From: Trueperella pyogenes | GTDB taxonomy: Bacteria > Actinomycetota > Actinomycetes > Actinomycetales > Actinomycetaceae | Reading direction: 5' to 3' | Assembly: GCF_001070855.1 (NCBI RefSeq) | Contig: NZ_JVLH01000012.1 | Coordinates: 62,001 to 126,000 of the forward strand | Length of the DNA: 64,000 nt | Part shown: positions 6,790 to 15,594 of the stretch, in pieces | Layout: the number at the start of each line of letters is the position of its first letter | Numbering within the stretch: the stretch's first letter is position 1 | Program-made: the position numbers and the translations under genes | The notes under the pieces: model-generated | What the model was told of the DNA's origin: nothing | Database searches by the model: none | Seen by the model: only the letters and a program-made list of their open reading frames with translations

Positions 6790-8112
6790 GTGCCGAAACA
6801 GTACCTTTCTGTCGCCTTCGCTTACGTTGGCGTCGTTATTGGCGCGGGCCTTGCCAGTGGTCAAGACCTTCTGCAGTACTTCCTCTCTTTCGGAGCGAAG
6901 GGCTTGATCGGTATTGCTGTCCTTGGCGTCCTCAACATCGTCTTTGGTGTTGTGGCCCTGCAGCTTGGGTCCTACTACCGATCAGGCCACCACGACGAAG
7001 TCTTTGAACGCATCGCTCCGCCGCTGGTCCGTCGCATGATTGACGTCGTTCTGGTCTTTTCGGGCTTCGCGATGGGTTCCGTCATGCTCTCTGGCGCGGG
7101 AGCGAACCTAGAACAGCAGTTTGGAATCCCGGCCTGGGCGGGCAGCGCGATCTGTGCAGTTCTTGTTGTCGTGACTGCTTTCCTTGACTTTGATCGCATC
7201 ATGAAAGTTATCGGGGTCTTCACCCCGATGATCATTGTTGCCATCAGCATCTTGACGGTCTACTCGCTGCTCCGCAACCATCCCGGAGTTGCACAGCTCA
7301 ACGCTGCCGCGCAAAACGTCACCCCCGCACTTCCGAACTTGTGGCTCTCGACAATCAACTACTTCGCACTCTGCGTGGTCAACGGTATTGCGATGGCTTT
7401 CGTTTTGGGAGGTTCCGTCCTGCGCATCGATGTGGCACGCAAGGCCGGGAGCTTGGGTGGCGCGCTGATTGCACTGGTTATTGCGGCCGATGCGGTGACG
7501 CTTTTCCTCAACATGGATCGCATCTGGGATGTGGGAGTGCCGACTTTGGAGATCGCCCGGCGCATTCATCCGGCCTTCGCGCTCCTGTATACGCTCATCA
7601 TTTTCGCCCTGATCTACAACACGGTCTTTTCCCTGTTCTACTCAACAGCTCGACGCTTCTCCGGCGGCTCGGATCAGCGCATGCGAGTGATTCTGACAGG
7701 GGTGACCGCTACAGGTTATGCGAATTCACTGATGGGATTCAAGAAATTGGTTGGCGGCATGTATCCGATCATCGGCTACCTAGGCATCGCCCTTCTGCTG
7801 GTACTTGCAGTCGCGTGGCTGCACCGCCGCGCCTCGGTAATCCGCGAAGAAAACCTGCGCCGCAAGCTCATCCGCGTGCAGGTACGCAAGCATGCCGAAG
7901 ACCTTGAGTACACGGATGCTGATCGTGCCGAGGCCCAGACACTTGCGCGCGCCTCGGTCGTTGATGCGAGCAGTTTGCGCCGTGACGCAGACTCGATTGC
8001 GGAACAGATCGTCGCCACCCAAGATGACGCCGCTGCCTATGCGCGCGAGGCTCTGCCCGTCGACGAGGCCCTGGTCGAGGAAGCGCTCGAGGCCGACCGG
8101 GCGAACGACTGA
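6790..8112 (+). CDS. YkvI-like integral membrane protein with a charged C-terminal tail
   Basis: A 440-residue polytopic membrane protein resembling the YkvI family, which is distantly related to APC/LeuT-fold transporters. The opening AYVGVVIGAGLASGQDLLQYF, with Gly-rich breaks in TM1, is characteristic. About ten hydrophobic segments run to residue 345 (ending YPIIGYLGIALLLVLAVAWL). About 95 residues of charged, Ala/Glu/Arg-rich tail follow, probably cytoplasmic and helical. Substrate unknown. The GTG at 6790 was chosen because it begins directly before MPKQYLSVAFAY, two bases after the nitroreductase stop. Longer frames reaching back to 6544 only overlap that gene. Probably co-transcribed with the nitroreductase. 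Confidence 0.75.
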   Translation: MPKQYLSVAFAYVGVVIGAGLASGQDLLQYFLSFGAKGLIGIAVLGVLNIVFGVVALQLGSYYRSGHHDEVFERIAPPLVRRMIDVVLVFSGFAMGSVMLSGAGANLEQQFGIPAWAGSAICAVLVVVTAFLDFDRIMKVIGVFTPMIIVAISILTVYSLLRNHPGVAQLNAAAQNVTPALPNLWLSTINYFALCVVNGIAMAFVLGGSVLRIDVARKAGSLGGALIALVIAADAVTLFLNMDRIWDVGVPTLEIARRIHPAFALLYTLIIFALIYNTVFSLFYSTARRFSGGSDQRMRVILTGVTATGYANSLMGFKKLVGGMYPIIGYLGIALLLVLAVAWLHRRASVIREENLRRKLIRVQVRKHAEDLEYTDADRAEAQTLARASVVDASSLRRDADSIAEQIVATQDDAAAYAREALPVDEALVEEALEADRAND

Positions 8113-8113
8113 G

Positions 8114-8719
8114 TCAGCTCACCGACGAGGCCGTAGCTGCCTCGTGCGCAAGCAGCCAGGCTTTTGCGTCGCCTCCCGCTGCGTAGCCGCCCGGGCAGTC
8201 GGCCGCCACGACCCTGTGGCAGGGGCGGATGAGGAGTAGGGGATTGCGCCCGACCGCGCCGCCGACCGCCTGGGCTGACGCGGGCGTGCCTGCTTCGCGC
8301 AGCTGGGTGACGATCTGCCCGTAGGTGCGCGTCGCGCCGTAGGGGATAGCGTCCATCGCCTCCCACACGCGCTTTTGAAAGTCCGTGCCCGCAGGCGCGA
8401 GACGAACGGTGGCGGGGGAGGGGGCCTCGCCCGCGAAGTATCCGTCGAGCCAGGACATCGCCGCGCCCAGAGCCCGCGCGTCCGCCTCGCCCCACCCGGC
8501 CTCGGCGAGGATAACATCCCGGGAAACGGACGAGGTTAGGTCGAGCGCGGAGCGCGCCACGGCCTCGTCGATGCCGTAGGGGGAGCCGAAGAAACGCTGC
8601 CCGGCCCCCCACAAGCCGATGAGCGCACCGCCCCGCGCGGCCAGCGTGAGGCTGCCGATGGGGGAGTCGTAGGTGGCGAGTGCCGGATCAGAACTGCTCG
8701 GGGTGCTCTCGGTAGGCAT
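8114..8719 (-). CDS. ogt: Methylated-DNA--protein-cysteine methyltransferase
   Basis: A 201-residue suicide enzyme that transfers the alkyl group of O6-alkylguanine to its own cysteine. The active-site motif IRPCHRVV lies at about residues 164-171. Upstream are the DNA-binding helix region TDFQKRVWEAMDAIPYGATRTYGQIV and the Asn hinge GRNPLLL. The N-terminal domain starts at YDSPIGSLTLAA, as in Ogt/MGMT. Its 5' end overlaps the protoglobin gene by 32 bases and has no clear ribosome-binding site, so translation is probably coupled. It converges with the upstream membrane-protein gene, one base apart. Confidence 0.92.
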   Translation of the reverse strand: MPTESTPSSSDPALATYDSPIGSLTLAARGGALIGLWGAGQRFFGSPYGIDEAVARSALDLTSSVSRDVILAEAGWGEADARALGAAMSWLDGYFAGEAPSPATVRLAPAGTDFQKRVWEAMDAIPYGATRTYGQIVTQLREAGTPASAQAVGGAVGRNPLLLIRPCHRVVAADCPGGYAAGGDAKAWLLAHEAATASSVS

Positions 8720-9281
8720 ACGCCCACACTGTCACGGCGACAGTCACAGCGCGAGTCCAGGCATCACGGACGGCGCTCAGTTCGTCACCCTCGAAGCCCT
8801 CCGCGAGGAGACGGTGACCGACCTCCACAGTGGGCGCGATGAAGGCGAGCACGTAGCGCAGGGGCACGAATGGTGTCGAGTCCGCCCCATCCGCCGCGTT
8901 CTTCGCTGCGGACATGTGCCGTGCGCCGATCAGGTACTGGTAGTCCAACCACGCCTGGTCACGCTCGCGCGTGCACATGTCGATGATCCACTGGGCGAAG
9001 CGCGGCTTTGACGCCTGCGCGTACTCGGGGTTTGGCTGCCCGTCCGAGTGCGCGGAATGTGCTGCCAGATACGTCTTTTGAGCCAGAATTCCGCGCCACG
9101 TGTCGACCATTTCCATAGCGTGTGGCGCCAGGATGGGTTCTGCTCGTGAGAGCAGCTCTGCGTCACCGGGCTGGACGTGTGCGGCGGCCTCGATCTGGCG
9201 TAGATCCTCGAGTGTGAGCGGGGATGTGGGGACGGCATCGGTGCCGTAGGTGTACCCCGACGAGTGGTTGTAAGCGGTCAT
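8688..9281 (-). CDS. Protoglobin-domain heme protein
   Basis: A 197-residue single-domain protoglobin. The region WLDYQYLIGARHMSAAKNAA..TPFVPLRYVLAFI (about residues 120-160) is the family's most conserved block, and its His in GARH is the expected proximal heme ligand. Protoglobins bind O2, CO and NO; no sensor output domain is attached here, so the role could be gas binding or NO/reactive-nitrogen chemistry. The ATG at 9281 has AGGAGG upstream; a longer frame to 9464 is discarded. It is the first gene of a two-gene unit with ogt, which links it by context to DNA alkylation or nitrosative damage (inference). Confidence 0.88.
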   Translation of the reverse strand: MTAYNHSSGYTYGTDAVPTSPLTLEDLRQIEAAAHVQPGDAELLSRAEPILAPHAMEMVDTWRGILAQKTYLAAHSAHSDGQPNPEYAQASKPRFAQWIIDMCTRERDQAWLDYQYLIGARHMSAAKNAADGADSTPFVPLRYVLAFIAPTVEVGHRLLAEGFEGDELSAVRDAWTRAVTVAVTVWAYAYREHPEQF

Positions 9282-9525
9282 GAGAACCTCCTTGAAACGA
9301 TGCGTCGATTGTACAACGTGCTCTGATCGTGTGGATCTGTTTGACATTCGGGGATGGTGTCGAGGCCATGCGGGCGGGGCGTGGTACGCCGCGCGAGTTC
9401 GCGGCGCGCGTAGCCGCTGTGGTGAGATGGCAATGACACCGGTGGGGTTGCGCGCGATACGCATAGGTTCAGACTGTCATAGTGATGACGAATGTGCACA
9501 CTTCGGACATGTGAACGCCTCACCC

Positions 9526-9541
9526 GTAAACTATATGTATG
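9526..9541 (+). promoter_or_regulatory. Possible -10 box for a leaderless antiporter mRNA
   Basis: TAAACT at 9526-9531 fits the actinobacterial TANNNT -10 pattern and stands seven bases before the ATG at 9539. No Shine-Dalgarno sequence precedes that ATG, so transcription may start at or next to the start codon. The -35 is unclear. The rest of 9282-9538 has nothing else I can name. Confidence 0.4.
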
Positions 9542-11407
9542 GAACCGTTGATGATCGCGCTGCTGGGGATGCTCATTATTGTTGCCACGCAGTTTATTGC
9601 CCCCAAAGTTGGCGTCGCATCACCACTGATCCTGCTCGGCGTTGGACTTGCAATCGGCTTCCTCCCGCAGGTTGGAGCCATCGAAATCGCACCGCACATC
9701 ATCTTGGAAATTATTCTTCCACCCCTGCTATTTTCAGCGGCTGTGCGTATGCCAACGATGGATTTCCGCCGAGAAATGCAAGCCGTGGCAATGCTTGCTA
9801 TTCCGTTGGTGTTTATCTCCTCATTCGCCATTGGTTTCCTCATCAACTGGATGGTTCCGCAGATTTCACTGGCGTGGGGCGTGGCGCTGGGAGCTGTTTT
9901 ATCTCCCACCGACGCGGTCGCCGTCACCATTGCCAAGCGCAGCGGCGTCTCGCACCGCATCATTACAGTGCTTGAAGGCGAAGGCCTCTTCAACGATGCC
10001 ACTTCACTGGTGCTTCTCGCTGCGGCGATGAATGCTGGGCTTGCCGCCGATAACGGTGCCCTCAATCCCGCACTGCTCACGGGTCGTGTCCTCGTTGCCC
10101 TTGGCATCGCCATTGTGGTCGGCTTAATCGTCGGTGAAGTGGGGGTTCGGATTCGTTCGATCATCAAAGATCCGTCGACGGATACGGTCTTTTCCTTTGC
10201 AATGCCTTTCATTGCTTCGATCCCTGCCGAGCATGTGGGTGGCTCGGGATTGGTTGCCGCGGTCGTTGCCGGTCTTGTTGTTTCCGGTCGTCGCGCAGGC
10301 ATGATTTCCGCGCAAAATAGGCGTTTTTCGCAGCAGAACTGGTCGACCATGACTCTCATGCTCGAGAGTGGGATTTTCCTTGCAATGGGGTTGCAGGCAT
10401 TTGGCATCATCGAAGACACCGATGGAGATGGCGGCGGATTGGCGCGAGCCGCCGTGATTGCCGTCATTGCGGGCAGTCTCATTATGCTGATCCGTGCACT
10501 CTTCATCGCACTCATGCTCACTTGGCTCGACCACCGCAGCAAGCACCGTAAGAGGCGCTACGAGGCCGAGGCTGGGCGCCTCGAAGCCTTCGAGCAGCGA
10601 ATGGCGCAGGCCTGCACCGTGGACAGCGAGGTTCTGGCAAGCCGAAACCTCAGTGAAGAACAGTGGATCAAAACCATGGCCCGCTGGCGGCGCCGCCTCA
10701 AAATTGCCGAGCGGCAACACGCAGTGCGCCGATCCGACATCGATTACTTTGAAAAAGAGCCGCTTGGGCCGCGTGAAGCCAGTGTCATTATCTGGTCCGG
10801 AATGCGCGGAGCCATCACTCTTGCCGCAGCACAAACGATTTCCGCCGCAGCGCCCATGCGTTCCTTCCTTCTGACCATCGCCCTCCTAATTGCTGCGGGC
10901 GCCCTAGTCATCCAAGGAATTTCCCTTCCGTGGCTGATCCGCTTGATCAAGCCCAAGATGGCCTCAGCCGATATCAGTGAAGAAGAACGCGAAGAACTTC
11001 GAGAGGTCATGAGTTCCGCACTTGTGGATACGGCTCTGGCCCAGGCAATCAAGGAAGTTGACGCTCAGACACTTTTGTCTGCTGGAGTCTCGCGAACCTT
11101 GTCCCGTCTGGGCAATGTTGTCGACCTGCAATCTTCTCCTTCTTTGGGGACTTCGAGCGAGCCTGTCCCTGACACCGACGGGGAAAATGAGGCCACTCCC
11201 GTGGAAATGAGCGAAGAGGAGGTTGAGCGCTCCTTCACGCGTGAGCAGATTCGCGAACTGGCACTTGAAGCGATTCACGCTCAGCGTGAGGCTCTTCTTC
11301 AGGCTCGTGATGAGGGGCTCTTCTCTTCAGCAGCCCTAGAAGGAGCTCTTGCTCGACTTGATAACGAGGAGATTCTTCTGGTCTCGGGGCAATCGAATTC
11401 CCACTGA
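9539..11407 (+). CDS. Na+/H+ antiporter, CPA1 family
   Basis: A 622-residue monovalent cation/proton antiporter. It has about twelve hydrophobic segments, with the ion-site signature SPTDAVAV (about residues 123-130) and EGEGLFNDATSLV (about 148-160), as in NhaP/NHE relatives. A charged segment of about 90 residues (about 330-420, HRSKHRKRRYEAEAG onward) interrupts the membrane domain before GMRGAITLAAAQT. An acidic cytoplasmic tail of about 130 residues follows the last membrane segment. Family members export Na+ or Li+ and set pH. The start at ATG 9539 is the first in frame, and a leaderless start is possible. Monocistronic by spacing. Confidence 0.88.
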   Translation: MEPLMIALLGMLIIVATQFIAPKVGVASPLILLGVGLAIGFLPQVGAIEIAPHIILEIILPPLLFSAAVRMPTMDFRREMQAVAMLAIPLVFISSFAIGFLINWMVPQISLAWGVALGAVLSPTDAVAVTIAKRSGVSHRIITVLEGEGLFNDATSLVLLAAAMNAGLAADNGALNPALLTGRVLVALGIAIVVGLIVGEVGVRIRSIIKDPSTDTVFSFAMPFIASIPAEHVGGSGLVAAVVAGLVVSGRRAGMISAQNRRFSQQNWSTMTLMLESGIFLAMGLQAFGIIEDTDGDGGGLARAAVIAVIAGSLIMLIRALFIALMLTWLDHRSKHRKRRYEAEAGRLEAFEQRMAQACTVDSEVLASRNLSEEQWIKTMARWRRRLKIAERQHAVRRSDIDYFEKEPLGPREASVIIWSGMRGAITLAAAQTISAAAPMRSFLLTIALLIAAGALVIQGISLPWLIRLIKPKMASADISEEEREELREVMSSALVDTALAQAIKEVDAQTLLSAGVSRTLSRLGNVVDLQSSPSLGTSSEPVPDTDGENEATPVEMSEEEVERSFTREQIRELALEAIHAQREALLQARDEGLFSSAALEGALARLDNEEILLVSGQSNSH

Positions 11408-11509
11408 TCCGGGGTTTCTGGCCGTCAACCAGGGGAATCCCCGATGTCGCTCCCGCAGCGATTTTGTTAGCCTTAAAAAGGTCAGCAAATAACGGTCGAA
11501 GGAATCCCA

Positions 11510-14500
11510 GTGCTTGAGCTGCGAAATATCGTCAAGATCTACGAAACTGCAAACCTACGCCAGGTTGCGCTCAATGACGTTTCGGTTGCTTTCCGCGATA
11601 GCGAATTCGTTGCAGTTTTGGGCCAGTCGGGTTCAGGTAAAACGACGATGCTCAACGTCGTTGGCGGTCTGGATCGCTTCCAAAGCGGTGACTTGGTCAT
11701 CGATGGAATCTCAACGAAGGACTACAAGGCCCGCGATTGGGACGCCTACCGCAACAACCGCATTGGCTTCGTTTTCCAGTCCTACAACCTGATCCCGCAC
11801 CAGACCATCTTGTCCAACGTTGAGTTGGCACTGACTCTCTCCGGTGTTTCTCGAGGCGAACGCCGCAAGCGGGCGATGGAAGCCTTGGAACGCGTCGGGC
11901 TTGCCGAGCACGTCGGGAAGAAGCCCTCACAGCTTTCTGGCGGCCAGATGCAGCGCGTCGCTATTGCTCGAGCGCTCATCAATGACCCTGAAATCCTCTT
12001 GGCTGACGAACCGACCGGTGCTCTGGATTCAAAGACCAGTGTCCAGGTCATGGACCTCCTGCGAGACGTTGCCCAAGACCGTCTGGTCATCATGGTGACC
12101 CACAACCCGGAGCTTGCGCACCAATACGCAACGCGTATTGTCGAGCTTGCGGATGGTGAAGTGATCGCCGACTCGCGTCCTTTCGTCCCCGGCACCGAAG
12201 AAATTCGCGAGGCCAAGCCGGTGCGCCGTACCTCGATGGGATTCCTGACCGCGCTTTCCTTGTCCTTCAATAACTTGATGACGAAGAAGGGTCGTACCCT
12301 GATGACCTCTTTCGCGGGGTCTATTGGAATCATTGGTATCGCCGCGATCTTGGCCCTTGCGAACGGCACGAATGCTTACATCGCCCAAACAGAAGAAGAG
12401 ACCCTGGGCGCCTACCCGCTGACCATTCAAAAGAGCGGGATGGACATGTCCAGTGCCCTGTCTGCGCAAGTGGAAGCCGCTAGCAGTGAGAAGCCGAGCG
12501 ATGGCAAAGTTGGGGTCTCCAAACTGAGGACTCTTGCAGACAATATTCGTGATGCGAAGACGAATGACTTGGCCTCGTTGAAGGCGTTCCTCGATGGAAA
12601 TGGCGGGAACGTCAACTCTTTCGTCAATGCCATCGAATACGACTACGATGTGACGCCACAGATATTCCAGGCAGATACCTCAAAGGACAATATTCAGGTC
12701 AGCCCCGACCAAGCGATGAACCGAATGGAAACGGGCTTCCGTGGAAGTCCTATGTCCTCGATGGTGGCCACCAACGCCTTCTATCAAATGCCGCAGGAGT
12801 CCTCGCTTTACACCTCCGCCTACGATGTCCTTGCCGGCCACTGGCCAACATCTGCGTCTGAGGTCGTTCTTGTCATTGATGAAGACGGCAATATGTCGAA
12901 CCTGATGGAGTATGTCCTGGGTCTGAAAGACCACAAGGAATTTGACGAACTGATGCGTCAGTACTACTCGGGGACCATTGGCGAGAAGAACTCTGCCACC
13001 CCGAGTCCTTCACCTTCGGCGAGCGACGCCCCCGCGGCCTCGTACGATTACGACAAGATTTTGGGGATTAAGTACAAGCGCATCAACGCGGCGGCAAAGT
13101 ACACGTGGGATGAGAACTACAAGGTCTGGTCGGATCACTCCTCGGATAAAGAATTCATGAAGAAGCTGATCGACGAGGGGCAAGAACTTCGCATTAGTGC
13201 AATTGTGAAGCCGAATTCCTCGCATGGGGGAGCACTGCGCCAGGGTATTGCCTACACCCCTGAGCTGACCCGCCAGATTATTCGCGAGGCCGAGGACAGT
13301 CAGATCGTCAAGGATCAGCGGGCAAACCCGAAGACCGACGTGTTCACAGGTAAGACTTTCCAAGAGCTTGCAGATTCCTCGAAAGATCGTTCCAGCGGTT
13401 TTGATATGTCCAGCTTGTTCACTGTTGACCAAAACAAGCTGTCTGCGGCATTTTCTATTGATCCTTCCGCCATGCAGATGGATCTGTCCTCTTTGGACTT
13501 CAGCGGAATGGATCTATCCAGCCTTGACTTCTCAAACCTTGATCTGTCGGGAATGGACTTGTCGAATATCGATCTTTCGAAGCTCGTTCCTGCCGACGGT
13601 TCGGCCGTGCAGATCGATCCCTCCAAGCTCAACCTGGGCGAACTGAGCAAGAGCGTTCCGCAGCTGCAAAACGTTGACTTCCCAGCGATTATCCGTAAGA
13701 CGCTGGCGGATGGCGCGGTGAAGGATACCGCTGGAACATACTTAAGTTCGCAGGCAAGTCAGATCCTTCAGGGATTCCAGGACTACGCGCAAAACCAGAT
13801 TGCCGCGGGTGGCTCCACGGACTTTGCCACGCTGGTTTCTGACTACTTCTCGCAGCCCTCAGTGATCCAACAGATCAATGCTGCCGTTTCTTCCGACCAG
13901 GTTGTTGATCGCCAGAAACTGATGACAAACCTGCAAGCAGCACTTGGAAATGACCCAGCGCTTGCCTCGGTCGCCTCTCAGGTGTCGACAGAACTTGCGA
14001 ACCAGATTTCGGCTCAGATCGCCGCACAGCTTGGTGGCAATCTGATGCGCGGAGTATCTGCGGCGATCGGCCAGGTTCTCCAAGAGACCATGGCGAACGC
14101 CATGACTCAGATGATGACTCAGCTTTCGCAGACGATTGGCCAGCAGATCAGTGCGACAATGAGCCAATTCGCAAAGAGTATGAGCAGTGCCTTCCACTTT
14201 GATCCCGAGGCCATGGCGTCGGCCTTCTCATCCAATCTTGATGAGAAGTCGCTTGCCGCGTTGATGGCGACGATGTTCTCAACGAACGTTCCCACGCTTG
14301 AGACCAACCTGCGTGATTTGGGATGGGCTGACCTGAAGTCCCCCAGCAGCATCTCGATTTACCCGAAGTCCTTCAAGGATAAGGATTCCGTCAAGGCGCT
14401 CTTGGACCAGTACAACGCTGACAAGGAAAGCGCCGGTAAGTCCGATCAAGTCATCACCTACACCGATATCATGGGTGTGCTCATGAGCTCAGTGACGAAG

Positions 14501-14914
14501 ATCGTCAACGTGATCTCGTGGTTACTCATCGCCTTCGTGTCGATCTCATTGGTCGTCTCCTCGATCATGATTGCGATCATTACCTACATTTCGGTTCTTG
14601 AACGCAAGAAAGAAATCGGCATTCTTCGCTCGATCGGCGCTTCAAAGGGCAATGTTTCTGCGGTATTCAACGCGGAAACATTCATCGAGGGTCTGATCGC
14701 GGGCATCATCGGCGTTGGCGTGACCTACGGGATCTGTGGCCTGGTCAATGCGATTGCCGAGCAGGGGTTCCAGGTGAAGAACATTGCCCAGCTCTCCCCA
14801 CTGACAGCCGTGGTATTGGTGGCGATCTCGGTTGGCTTGACCGTTATTGCGGGCTTGATCCCAGCTTCGAGGGCATCTCGCCAAGACCCTGTCGAAGCCC
14901 TGCGCTCAGAGTAA
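11510..14914 (+). CDS. ABC exporter with fused ATPase and FtsX-type permease
   Basis: A 1134-residue single-chain member of the MacB/LolCDE-like (type VII) ABC family. ATPase at residues 1-230: Walker A GQSGSGKT at 38-45, signature LSGGQMQR, Walker B ILLADEP, then the H-loop His. First membrane helix at about 265-290, then about 700 extracytoplasmic residues. Three C-terminal membrane helices follow, including the FtsX-type ERKKEIGILRSIGAS loop, ending with SRQDPVEALRSE. The extracytoplasmic part contains Leu/Ser/Asp repeats at about 655-695 (pattern D-L-S-x-x-D-F-S) and a Gln/Ala-rich helical region. This architecture couples ATP hydrolysis to mechanical work on envelope substrates such as peptides or lipoproteins. 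GTG start with GAAGGA upstream. Substrate unknown. Confidence 0.85.
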   Translation: MLELRNIVKIYETANLRQVALNDVSVAFRDSEFVAVLGQSGSGKTTMLNVVGGLDRFQSGDLVIDGISTKDYKARDWDAYRNNRIGFVFQSYNLIPHQTILSNVELALTLSGVSRGERRKRAMEALERVGLAEHVGKKPSQLSGGQMQRVAIARALINDPEILLADEPTGALDSKTSVQVMDLLRDVAQDRLVIMVTHNPELAHQYATRIVELADGEVIADSRPFVPGTEEIREAKPVRRTSMGFLTALSLSFNNLMTKKGRTLMTSFAGSIGIIGIAAILALANGTNAYIAQTEEETLGAYPLTIQKSGMDMSSALSAQVEAASSEKPSDGKVGVSKLRTLADNIRDAKTNDLASLKAFLDGNGGNVNSFVNAIEYDYDVTPQIFQADTSKDNIQVSPDQAMNRMETGFRGSPMSSMVATNAFYQMPQESSLYTSAYDVLAGHWPTSASEVVLVIDEDGNMSNLMEYVLGLKDHKEFDELMRQYYSGTIGEKNSATPSPSPSASDAPAASYDYDKILGIKYKRINAAAKYTWDENYKVWSDHSSDKEFMKKLIDEGQELRISAIVKPNSSHGGALRQGIAYTPELTRQIIREAEDSQIVKDQRANPKTDVFTGKTFQELADSSKDRSSGFDMSSLFTVDQNKLSAAFSIDPSAMQMDLSSLDFSGMDLSSLDFSNLDLSGMDLSNIDLSKLVPADGSAVQIDPSKLNLGELSKSVPQLQNVDFPAIIRKTLADGAVKDTAGTYLSSQASQILQGFQDYAQNQIAAGGSTDFATLVSDYFSQPSVIQQINAAVSSDQVVDRQKLMTNLQAALGNDPALASVASQVSTELANQISAQIAAQLGGNLMRGVSAAIGQVLQETMANAMTQMMTQLSQTIGQQISATMSQFAKSMSSAFHFDPEAMASAFSSNLDEKSLAALMATMFSTNVPTLETNLRDLGWADLKSPSSISIYPKSFKDKDSVKALLDQYNADKESAGKSDQVITYTDIMGVLMSSVTKIVNVISWLLIAFVSISLVVSSIMIAIITYISVLERKKEIGILRSIGASKGNVSAVFNAETFIEGLIAGIIGVGVTYGICGLVNAIAEQGFQVKNIAQLSPLTAVVLVAISVGLTVIAGLIPASRASRQDPVEALRSE

Positions 14915-15003
14915 CTGCGAGCCCTGCGGGCGCGAGCCTGCGTTACCCTGAAGGTATACAGCGTTCCTGGAACCACGCCGGGCTGCGCACCTGAGGAGGA
15001 AAA

Positions 15004-15588
15004 ATGCCAACGCCTAATACCCTGGCAACAAGGGATAGTGTCGCTGTCCTGCTTGCGACCGGCTTCGAGGAAGTTGAAGCCCTTGCGGTTGTCGATGCCT
15101 TGTATCGAGCGGGAATCCGTGCGGATCTCATTTCGATTGAAAATGAGCGTCACGTTGTCAGCTCACACGGAATCAAGCTCGTTTCCGACCTCATGCTTGA
15201 GGATGCGGATTTGGCCTCCTACACTGTGGTCTTCCTGCCTGGTGGTATGCCTGGAACTCTTGGGCTGAAGGCAAATGAGCGAGTCCGCGAGGAATTGACG
15301 CGTCGCGCCTCGAACGGAGAAAAGACTGCTGCGATCTGCGCTGCTCCTTCGATTCTGGCTGAACTGGGAGTTCTTCAGGGCAAGCGGGCCACTGCAAATC
15401 CTGGTTTCATGGCCGCTCTGAGCGCGGGAGGTGCACAGGCGGAGACCACGCCGGTCGTTGTTGACGGGAACATTGTGACCAGTAGGGGAGCGGGCACTGC
15501 TCTAGAACTCGGTTTTGAGCTGGTCCGCCAGCTTCTGGGGGACGAGGCCGCACAACAGGTGCGAGAGTCCGTTGTGTGGGAGCACTGA
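15004..15588 (+). CDS. DJ-1/PfpI family protein
   Basis: A 194-residue DJ-1 superfamily protein of the YajL/ThiJ group. The nucleophile-elbow cysteine is in AAICAAPS (about residues 112-119). Also conserved are GFEEVEALAVVDALYRAGI with the Glu that hydrogen-bonds the cysteine (about 21-39), and FLPGGMPGT. The C-terminus TSRGAGTALELGFELV carries the usual GPGT-like turn. Family activities include protein quality control, glyoxalase-like chemistry and oxidative-stress sensing; the specific one cannot be read here. GAGGAGG lies just before ATG 15004. It precedes tatD by six bases, likely one operon. Confidence 0.88.
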   Translation: MPTPNTLATRDSVAVLLATGFEEVEALAVVDALYRAGIRADLISIENERHVVSSHGIKLVSDLMLEDADLASYTVVFLPGGMPGTLGLKANERVREELTRRASNGEKTAAICAAPSILAELGVLQGKRATANPGFMAALSAGGAQAETTPVVVDGNIVTSRGAGTALELGFELVRQLLGDEAAQQVRESVVWEH

Positions 15589-15594
15589 GGAGGC

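Noticed and set aside
9520-10542. 340-residue minus-strand open frame
   Set aside because: Antisense to the membrane part of the antiporter; it is low-complexity and rich in Ser, Ala, Met and Thr, typical of a shadow frame.
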